The notes under the pieces are model-generated. The model worked only from the letters and a program-made list of their open reading frames with translations. It was not told the origin of the DNA and did no database searches. A stretch of 64,000 bases of DNA, taken from contig JAACJG010000003.1 of assembly GCA_009917695.1 (NCBI GenBank), positions 248,001 to 312,000 on the forward strand, in the 5' to 3' direction. A program made the position numbers and the translations under genes. This document shows positions 46,803-54,013 of this stretch, in pieces. The stretch's first letter is position 1. Each line of letters opens with the position of its first letter. Origin of the DNA: Candidatus Rifleibacterium amylolyticum. Lineage in GTDB: Bacteria > Muiribacteriota > Ozemobacteria > Ozemobacterales > Ozemobacteraceae.

Positions 46803-46891
46803 TAAAAAATATATTGAGCGTTTCTGTAATTTTCGTGCGTTCATTACGAAACGAATATTGCCTGGTAGTTGTCATGAATAAGGAGAATACA

Positions 46892-47824
46892 ATGCTTAAA
46901 AGAGGTCTGATGGTTCTGGCGCTGTTGCTTGCGATGCTCGCGCCACTGCACGCCCAGAATTATGAATTCATTCTTTACGCTTTTCCGCCGGCTACGCCTC
47001 TTGACTGGTCGTCGCCGCTTAAGCTTGCTTATGGAGCAGGTCTCAAAGGCCGCCTGGTTTTTGAGCATGGCAAAAACAAGCACACAATTGGCCACGCATT
47101 CATGGAACTGCGCAAAGATGGCAAGAGAGTCGAGTTGACCGGTTCGACTACCGCTCCTGATGCCCCTTCAGATGCAGACTTTATCACCAGACATGGTTAT
47201 GGTCTCGGGGTGCTGTTTGCGCCGATGAAGGGTGCTCTCGATTGCAGCGACAAGCTCGATTCAGAATTGATCGACCGCTACAAGACCGGCAAAGTCATGT
47301 ATATTCGCTTCATTATCAATGAAAAGGCCTACAGTCGCATGAAGCAATATATTGACGAGTATCGTGCCAAAGGCTACGACCAGATTTACAACGGCAATAA
47401 CGAGCCGCGCAAAGGTACTGGCGCCGGATGCTCGGCTTTTGCCATGAGTTTTCTCGACGTCTGCGGTTATATCGATCCAATGTTTGAAAAAGAGTGGATC
47501 CGTCGGGTTAATCTGCCAAAAAGCCTGGTTGGCGGGCCGCTTACTGGCAACAAAGTTTCATTGGCAAAAACCATTTTCAAGGCGCATTGGGCAAAGCCTG
47601 GCGAAGAGGCGATTCCGTTAGCGCTCTATGACCCCGAGTTGATGTATAACTGGCTCAAAGAAACTCACAAGCAGGCTTTTAAACTATACAAAGAGCAGGG
47701 AAACTACAAAAGCATGAAGGTGCTTGGCAGGAATTTCAGATTCGACCAGCGTGGCAAAGCAACTGGTCTGATTATCGACATTACCGATCTGCCCCCGGCC
47801 ACCGATCCGATTTGGCAGAACTGA
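46892..47824 (+). CDS. Exported protein with possible permuted NlpC/P60-type fold
   Basis: 310 residues from ATG 46892 (AAGGAG upstream). Signal peptide ends near LHA/QN. Two conserved-looking sites could be catalytic: IGHAFMEL (His) around residue 67 and, about 110 residues later, GAGCSAFAMSFLD (Cys). His before Cys is the order of circularly permuted NlpC/P60 (LRAT-like) proteins. The rest does not match a family I know. It stands alone between a promoter and a terminator. Possible role in cell-wall or lipid hydrolysis; the function is not established. Confidence 0.55.
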   Translation: MLKRGLMVLALLLAMLAPLHAQNYEFILYAFPPATPLDWSSPLKLAYGAGLKGRLVFEHGKNKHTIGHAFMELRKDGKRVELTGSTTAPDAPSDADFITRHGYGLGVLFAPMKGALDCSDKLDSELIDRYKTGKVMYIRFIINEKAYSRMKQYIDEYRAKGYDQIYNGNNEPRKGTGAGCSAFAMSFLDVCGYIDPMFEKEWIRRVNLPKSLVGGPLTGNKVSLAKTIFKAHWAKPGEEAIPLALYDPELMYNWLKETHKQAFKLYKEQGNYKSMKVLGRNFRFDQRGKATGLIIDITDLPPATDPIWQN

Positions 47825-47834
47825 CGTTCAGCAT

Positions 47835-47866
47835 AAAAAAAAGCGGCTGTTACAGCCGCTTTTTTT
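47835..47866. terminator. Bidirectional terminator
   Basis: AAAGCGGCTG, TTA, CAGCCGCTTT, flanked by A and T runs on both sides. It serves the exported gene on the plus strand and the flotillin-like gene on the minus strand. Confidence 0.92.
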
Positions 47867-48434
47867 ATCGGCGCTTTTTATCAGCGCTGGAAATTTCTAT
47901 CTGAATCGCTTTTTTGATGTCGAGTTCGACGTTGCGTTTGCGGGCTTCTTCGAGGGCTGCGACGACACGCACTATATTGCCGTCGCCCAGATTTATAGCG
48001 GCGGCGTCTTTGAAGGTCAGTTCGATATTGCGTTTTTTTGCTTCAATCAGGCCGCTTACCAGCAGTTCAGGATTGCCGCCGGCCAATCGGTGAGCTTCGA
48101 GAATATGTAGCGCATTCGGAGTCTGCTCTTCTTTTTCGAGGCGTATCAGTTCAAGCATTTCCTCATCATCGCCATCGTATTCTTCTGGTTCGGGTGCTTT
48201 GCCTGGCTTGTCGGGTTCTGGCTCGATGCCAGCCTGTTTGAGCCTTATAGCTGCTTTTACTATGGAATGTGGATCTGTGCCGCGCAGTCGCATGCTGATC
48301 AGATCTAAGGGTGTAACCGCAACTTTGGCGGCCGCTGCTGAGACGATCAAAGATATTGGTATCAGCCAGGCGAACAGTATCAGCAGAAAAACTACCGGAA
48401 TCAGCATCGTAACTACAAATAGGGTAATATTCAT
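47865..48434 (-). CDS. Truncated flotillin-like (FloA-related) protein
   Basis: 189 residues. A hydrophobic N-terminus (LFVVTMLIPVVFLLILFAWL) and two stretches match the start of FloA/YqfA: TPLDLISMRLRGTDPHSIVKA and LEAHRLAGGNPELLVSGLIEA. An acidic insert of about 35 residues separates them, and the SPFH core and C-terminal coiled coil of full FloA (about 330 residues) are missing. Two tandem units (RNIELTFKDAAAINLGDG and RNVELDIKKAIQIE) end the protein. The reading frame is clean, with GAGG before the start, so it looks like a real short form rather than a broken gene. Confidence 0.65.
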   Translation of the reverse strand: MNITLFVVTMLIPVVFLLILFAWLIPISLIVSAAAAKVAVTPLDLISMRLRGTDPHSIVKAAIRLKQAGIEPEPDKPGKAPEPEEYDGDDEEMLELIRLEKEEQTPNALHILEAHRLAGGNPELLVSGLIEAKKRNIELTFKDAAAINLGDGNIVRVVAALEEARKRNVELDIKKAIQIEISSADKKRR

Positions 48435-48481
48435 ATGTTGTCCTCGAAAAGAACTGGTGGTCTGTCAATATTGAATCTGGC

Positions 48482-48591
48482 TTGCGAGGAGGGCGTCAGC
48501 CCGACGAAGCGTATGCCGAAGGCATAAGCCCAGCTTCTGAGAGGCTAATCCCATTGTCAGAGAGATTGCTTCGTCGCTACGCTCCTCGCAA
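48482..48591. repeat. Palindromic interspersed element
   Basis: The ends are inverted repeats: TTGCGAGGAG...GACGAAGC (48482-48510) and GCTTCGTCGC...CTCCTCGCAA (48568-48591). A TATGCC-GAA-GGCATA hairpin lies inside. Almost the same GTCATTGCGAGGAGCGTAGC sequence is a known scattered repeat in many bacterial phyla. No transposase is nearby. No gene is seen in 48435-48721. Confidence 0.75.
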
Positions 48592-48654
48592 TGACCATTT
48601 TTTACCATGCCATTCAACTTTGACAAGGCACAAGCACCGCTTTGCTGAGCACGA

Positions 48655-48694
48655 ATAAAAAGACCGGCTGCCAAAGGAGTTTTGACAGCCGGTC
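48655..48694 (-). terminator. Terminator of eno
   Basis: On the minus strand GACCGGCTG, a 15-base loop, CAGCCGGTC and TTTTTATT, 27 bases past the enolase stop. Confidence 0.85.
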
Positions 48695-48721
48695 AGGGTG
48701 TTTTAAGCGGGTGGTTGTTGA

Positions 48722-50077
<1,356 letters not shown>

Positions 50078-50103
50078 CTATTTGCAAAAGCATCACTTAA
50101 CAC

Positions 50104-50132
50104 TTGACAATTATGCTGCAATGTGGCATAAA
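50104..50132 (+). promoter_or_regulatory. Sigma-70 promoter for the KAS III-like gene
   Basis: TTGACA (50104-50109), 17 bases, CATAAA (50127-50132), 40 bases before ATG 50172. Confidence 0.65.
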
Positions 50133-50171
50133 ATTTTGCATTGCAAAATAACACGGCAACAGGAGAATATC

Positions 50172-51158
50172 ATGGCAAAATATGCAAGAATCGCTGGCAG
50201 CGGCGTATATATACCGACAGAAGAACATTCTAACGAGGAATTCAGGAGGAAATTCGGTGAAGAGATCATCAATAAAAGCGAAGAGGCAACAGGTATTCTT
50301 ACCCGATTTCGTGCTCCGGCCGACTGGGCAACTTCGGATCTGGCGGTGGAAGCCTGCCGGGCAGCCATGGCAGATGCCGGAGTGCAGCCAGAAGACATCG
50401 ATCTGATTGTTTTAGGCACTGATACTCCTGATTATATAACTCCCGCCACTTCTGTTGTGGTGCAGCATAAACTGGGAGCAAAAAATGCCGGCACTTTCGA
50501 TGTCGGTTGTGCCTGCGCATCATTCCCAACTGGGCTTTCCATAGCTTCCGGCATGATGTCGAATCAGCCGAACATCAAGCGGGCTCTGGTTATCGGTGTT
50601 TACATGATGCAGCGCCTCGCTGATCTCGATAACGATCCGATGAGCTTTTATTACGGCGATGGCGCCGGCGCGGTAGTTCTAGAAGCCAGCGACAAACCAG
50701 GCTTTATTTCGTCAGCACTGGCTGCTGATGGCTCTTATTACGAGTGTTGGGGAATTTACTCGAGTGGCACCAAGGAACCGCCCAGCGAGGAGTCGCTCAA
50801 GGCCGGTCGCACAAAGGTGCGCTTCGTTACGCCTTTCCCTTCAACCGTGAATCGTGAAGGCTGGCCGAAACGGGTGCGTGAAGTAGCCGTAAATGGCGGG
50901 TTCAAGGTCGAAGACATCGATCATATTGTTTTTACTCAGGTTCGCAGTAAGACTATCACTCAGGTTATGGAAGACCTCGGTCTGCCAGAGCAGAAAGCGG
51001 TCAAGATCATGCATGAATACGGTTATATGGGTTCGGCTTGCCTGCCTGTAGCTTTTGACGTAGCGCGCCGTCGCGGTCTGGTTAAAGAAGGCAATCTGGT
51101 CGTGTTCGTTGGTTCTGGCGTGGGCTATAACCAGTGCGCCGTTGCTATGCGACTCTGA
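50172..51158 (+). CDS. Ketoacyl-ACP synthase III-like thiolase-fold protein with altered triad
   Basis: 328 residues from ATG 50172 (AGGAG upstream). The fold and length match FabH; the nucleophile Cys115 is in GCACASFPTGL. In FabH the His and Asn of the triad lie in PHQAN and GNTSAAS; here the aligned segments read FTQVR (Thr255) and GYMGSAC (Tyr285), so both are replaced. Family members with changed triads exist (PqsC, DpsC types), and such proteins may transfer acyl groups without decarboxylation. Standing alone with its own promoter, it is unlikely to be the main FabH. Confidence 0.78.
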   Translation: MAKYARIAGSGVYIPTEEHSNEEFRRKFGEEIINKSEEATGILTRFRAPADWATSDLAVEACRAAMADAGVQPEDIDLIVLGTDTPDYITPATSVVVQHKLGAKNAGTFDVGCACASFPTGLSIASGMMSNQPNIKRALVIGVYMMQRLADLDNDPMSFYYGDGAGAVVLEASDKPGFISSALAADGSYYECWGIYSSGTKEPPSEESLKAGRTKVRFVTPFPSTVNREGWPKRVREVAVNGGFKVEDIDHIVFTQVRSKTITQVMEDLGLPEQKAVKIMHEYGYMGSACLPVAFDVARRRGLVKEGNLVVFVGSGVGYNQCAVAMRL

Positions 51159-51164
51159 TCTAAA

Positions 51165-51215
51165 ACAACAAAACCCCGCTCTCGGAAAAACTCCCGATCG
51201 CGGGGATTTGTTTTG
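51165..51215. terminator. Hairpin terminator between converging genes
   Basis: CCCCGC (51174-51179) pairs with GCGGGG (51200-51205), with flanking AACAAA/TTTGTT pairs around one A-A mismatch and an inner TCGG/CCGA stem. It may serve the genes on both sides. Confidence 0.7.
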
Positions 51216-51236
51216 CTGTTTTAGAGGTCGCTAAAC

Positions 51237-51920
51237 CTAGAAGCCAGAATCGTAAGAGTCTCCACGTCTGCCTTTGGGCAGATCAGGCAGAGCCGGCAGC
51301 AGCGCGGGAATAGATGGTGAGCCATATTGAGCCCCACTTCCGTCGCCGCCAAGTCGGTTCATGTGGTCGACGAGTCGCTGCTTGATTTCGTGAGCACGCA
51401 GTTCGCTGCCCGGATGCAGGCCACGAGCACGGGCGCGATAAACCATGTCGTTCATGCGCTCCTGTGCATCGGCCGGCAATGTCGCGGAACTTTCATAGAC
51501 AGCCTGAGGGCCTATCGGCGTGAGCTGTACCGGCATCGGACTGGTCGGCAGCATTCCAGGCCCAGACATGGGTATCGGAGAAACCATAGGTATCGGGGGT
51601 TCCTGCGGCGGCGCGAGTTGCGCCAGCTTTTTGCGGTGTTCGGCCATAGCCAGTTCCCAGGTATATACGTCTGGCTCGTAAATCAGCGGGGCATTGCTTT
51701 CTTTTATGCCACGCACGAATCTTTTCTGGTCGCGGTTGAATACAGCTTTGCCGCTTTTGGCGTAAAGACCGCTTCTGATCATGTGCTCAGAGAAGTCGAG
51801 GTGTTCGAATCTGTCACGATTCGGCCCTTCAAGCACCGCATGCGCAGGCAGGCAGGCGGCAAGGCTGAAAAGTCCGGCCATGGCGATTCCACCCACCAGG
51901 CCTTTAACTGTAATTTGCAT
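51237..51920 (-). CDS. Exported proline-rich protein of unknown function
   Basis: 227 residues. Signal peptide to about residue 28 (AHA/VL), with a Cys at residue 23 that does not make a good lipobox. The N-terminal half is charged and helical; residues 100-140 are Pro/Met-rich (PPIPMVSPIPMSGPGMLP); the C-terminus is Gly/Ser-rich. GGAGGG precedes ATG 51920. No family recognised. Confidence 0.65.
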   Translation of the reverse strand: MQITVKGLVGGIAMAGLFSLAACLPAHAVLEGPNRDRFEHLDFSEHMIRSGLYAKSGKAVFNRDQKRFVRGIKESNAPLIYEPDVYTWELAMAEHRKKLAQLAPPQEPPIPMVSPIPMSGPGMLPTSPMPVQLTPIGPQAVYESSATLPADAQERMNDMVYRARARGLHPGSELRAHEIKQRLVDHMNRLGGDGSGAQYGSPSIPALLPALPDLPKGRRGDSYDSGF

Positions 51921-51991
51921 GATACCCTCCAGAAAACAGAAACTTGCTTACAAAAGTGAAAATCTGTTTAAACCTGCCGCCTTTGTCAAGA

Positions 51992-52035
51992 ACAAAAAAT
52001 TTGCCCCGGCTTTGCTTTTGGCATTGCCGGGGCAA
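51992..52035 (-). terminator. Terminator of the small heat-shock operon
   Basis: On the minus strand TTGCCCCGGC, 15-base loop, GCCGGGGCAA, then ATTTTTTGTT. Confidence 0.88.
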
Positions 52036-52065
52036 TCGTTTAACAGAGGCTGTCAGTAACGCAGG

Positions 52066-52467
52066 TCAGTTGATTTTTACATCGATTGTGCGAGGTTTGA
52101 GAGCTTCTGCCCGAGGCAGGAAGATCGACAGAACGCCATTTTTCATCTCAGCGTTGATTTTTTCCTGATCGACGCTTTCGCTGAGCTCGAACTGCCGGTA
52201 GTAGTTGGCCGGTTCAAATTCGTGCAGCAGGTAGGCTGTATCGTTCTTCGCATTTACGTGGCCTTCGATCGTCAGTATGTTGTTTTCGACCTTGATTCTG
52301 AGGCCGTCCTTCTGGACGCCCGGCAGGTCGCAGAGAACATGAAGCCCGTTTTCTTCTTCATATATGTCGGTCAGTGGCGTTACATAAGCCTCTGGATTTC
52401 TGGTTATTTCGCGTTTTACCACCTGATTTTCGGTATTCTGGGTTGCGGGAATAGTTTTTTCGGCCAT
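52066..52467 (-). CDS. Small heat-shock protein (Hsp20 family)
   Basis: 133 residues from ATG 52467 (GGAG upstream). Alpha-crystallin domain with VTPLTDIYEEENGLHVLCDLPG, the VLSIFLPRAE beta-strand (the I-x-I type tail is partly present), and a short N-terminal arm. A holdase that keeps unfolded proteins soluble under stress. It lies 30 bases after a second Hsp20 gene in the same transcript. Confidence 0.9.
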   Translation of the reverse strand: MAEKTIPATQNTENQVVKREITRNPEAYVTPLTDIYEEENGLHVLCDLPGVQKDGLRIKVENNILTIEGHVNAKNDTAYLLHEFEPANYYRQFELSESVDQEKINAEMKNGVLSIFLPRAEALKPRTIDVKIN

Positions 52468-52497
52468 GGTAATCTCTCCTTTCTTTCTGCTCTTCAA

Positions 52498-52944
52498 TTA
52501 GTCGACCTTGATTTCGATCTGGCGGGGTTTGGCTTCTTCTGCTTTCGGCAGAGTGATTTTAAGAATGCCGTTTGTGTATTCTGCTTCGACTTTGTCTGGG
52601 TTGATCTGGGTCGGCAGTTCGATGGTGCGGGTGAACTTGCCGGCTGAGCGCTCACTGCGATGGAACTTTTCGCTGGCAACCTTCACGGTTGCTTTCTCAC
52701 CGCTGATCGTCAGCTTATCACGCAGAGCGGTCACTTTGAGGCTCTGGCTTTCGAGGCCAGGGGCAAGTGCTTCGACGTAAATATTCTGATCGTCAGCCGA
52801 AATGTTCATCATCGGGAAGTGGCGTGCAGATACACCCGGCAGAAAAGCCATGCGCGGCCAGCCGCTGATCGAGTTGAGCCGGGCAAGCTCGCCCAGCTGA
52901 GACTGCAGTTGATCCATTTCCTTCAAGAGATTCCAGATTGACAT
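52498..52944 (-). CDS. Small heat-shock protein (Hsp20 family), first of a pair
   Basis: 148 residues, ATG 52944 behind AGGAGG. Crystallin domain with [38 protein letters not shown] and [13 protein letters not shown]; the N-terminal arm is longer than in the downstream copy. Paired small Hsps can form mixed oligomers, as IbpA and IbpB do. A near-perfect sigma-54 promoter lies 56 bases upstream. Confidence 0.92.
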   Translation of the reverse strand: MSIWNLLKEMDQLQSQLGELARLNSISGWPRMAFLPGVSARHFPMMNISADDQNIYVEALAPGLESQSLKVTALRDKLTISGEKATVKVASEKFHRSERSAGKFTRTIELPTQINPDKVEAEYTNGILKITLPKAEEAKPRQIEIKVD

Positions 52945-52999
52945 ATTCTTATTCCTCCTGCTTATGAGTTTGCGTTAATTGCTTTACGCCAACTAATAT

Positions 53000-53016
53000 T
53001 GCAAGGGGCGTGCCAA
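53000..53016 (-). promoter_or_regulatory. Sigma-54 promoter of the Hsp20 operon
   Basis: On the minus strand TTGGCACG-CCCC-TTGCA: the -24 (GG) and -12 (GC) boxes have consensus bases and spacing. Predicted start about 12 bases below the -12 box, near 52989. Upstream (53040-53108) TTGC/GCAA dyads such as CGTTGC-11-GCAACG could bind the activator. No sigma-32-like or CIRCE element is seen. Confidence 0.8.
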
Positions 53017-53108
53017 CTTTTAGAATTGGCTGTTGGAAAGGGTTTTCGCGAATTTGCTGCTGTTTCGCAACCGGCGCATGCAACGTTGCGCGGCGTCGCA
53101 GCAACGCG

Positions 53109-53972
53109 TCAGTGAATGAAAAGTTCGGGTGAACGAACGGTTTGACCGATAAAACTTGCTTCGAGACTGTGAATGGTGACGTAACCATGGTAGCCGTAGC
53201 GACCGACGTCGCGCATGATCAGCAGGCCGTGGTCGTTCCAGACGCCGGTTTTTGCATATTCATCGAAGCGGGCTTTGATAAGTTCAGTAATATCGATAAT
53301 TGTCTCGTTTTCGCCATCTTCGCCGAGAATTGCCGGAACAGAGGGCTTTTCTGCATAATCGCCGCCTTCTCTGTGCCATACGATAAGTGGAGCCGAGTGA
53401 TACCAGTCGCATCCGTCATGTTTTTTTTCGCGCACCCCGGCCAGGCCAGTTCCTGCTGCGAACGGTCGTGTCAGAAGATAGATTCTTACTGGCACGCCAT
53501 TGTATTTGCCATGATCGGCAACACAAAGTTTAAGCAGTGCGCGCCTGACATTGAAATCTTGCATGTCGACCTGAGCCATGGCAAATGCCTGCGGAATATC
53601 AAACCGTAGCAGGTAGCGCAGAGTGGTTGGTCCGCCCCATGAGCCGATGTGGCCGATTTTATCGCCGCCGCTGTTACGGTCATCACGATATTGGCGGATA
53701 CGCGCGTGCGGATGCCTTATGAATGCGTCGCTGCCAGTGCGCACGACTACCCTGGCGCTGTGACTGCGTTCCGGTATGATCGGCCACTGCAGTTTGCGCA
53801 GGCATTTTGGGCAGGTCAGAGCATCAGAGGCAACTGGGTAATTGCAGTATCTGCAGCTGGTAATAGCCTCGGCTACAGGCGCAAAGGCAAAGATGAAGAT
53901 GCCATACAGCAACAATACTGGCAGAAATCGCCTCAGAATCAGGCATTTTGCTGATTCTGCCCTCGCGTTCAT
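53109..53972 (-). CDS. Exported zinc-ribbon and DNRLRE-type domain protein
   Basis: 287 residues from ATG 53972 (GTG 53996 possible). A signal peptide ends near AEA/IT, followed at once by a zinc ribbon SCRYCNYPVASDALTCPKC, unusual outside the cytoplasm. The rest (about 65-287) matches DNRLRE-type domains of secreted proteins: TTLRYLLRFDIPQ, RRALLKLCVADHG, ETIIDITELIKARF and a final GLLIMRDVGRYGYHGYVTIHSLEA. Function unknown, perhaps surface matrix. It lies 41 bases below the HEAT protein gene. Confidence 0.7.
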   Translation of the reverse strand: MNARAESAKCLILRRFLPVLLLYGIFIFAFAPVAEAITSCRYCNYPVASDALTCPKCLRKLQWPIIPERSHSARVVVRTGSDAFIRHPHARIRQYRDDRNSGGDKIGHIGSWGGPTTLRYLLRFDIPQAFAMAQVDMQDFNVRRALLKLCVADHGKYNGVPVRIYLLTRPFAAGTGLAGVREKKHDGCDWYHSAPLIVWHREGGDYAEKPSVPAILGEDGENETIIDITELIKARFDEYAKTGVWNDHGLLIMRDVGRYGYHGYVTIHSLEASFIGQTVRSPELFIH

Positions 53973-54013
53973 CTTGACTGGATTGCTCTCTGACACTAGG
54001 GTTTCAGGCCCGC

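Noticed and set aside
52945-53108. CIRCE or sigma-32 element before the Hsp20 genes
   Set aside because: No TTAGCACTC-N9-GAGTGCTAA and no good CTTGAA/CCCCAT-type pair; only the sigma-54 element fits.
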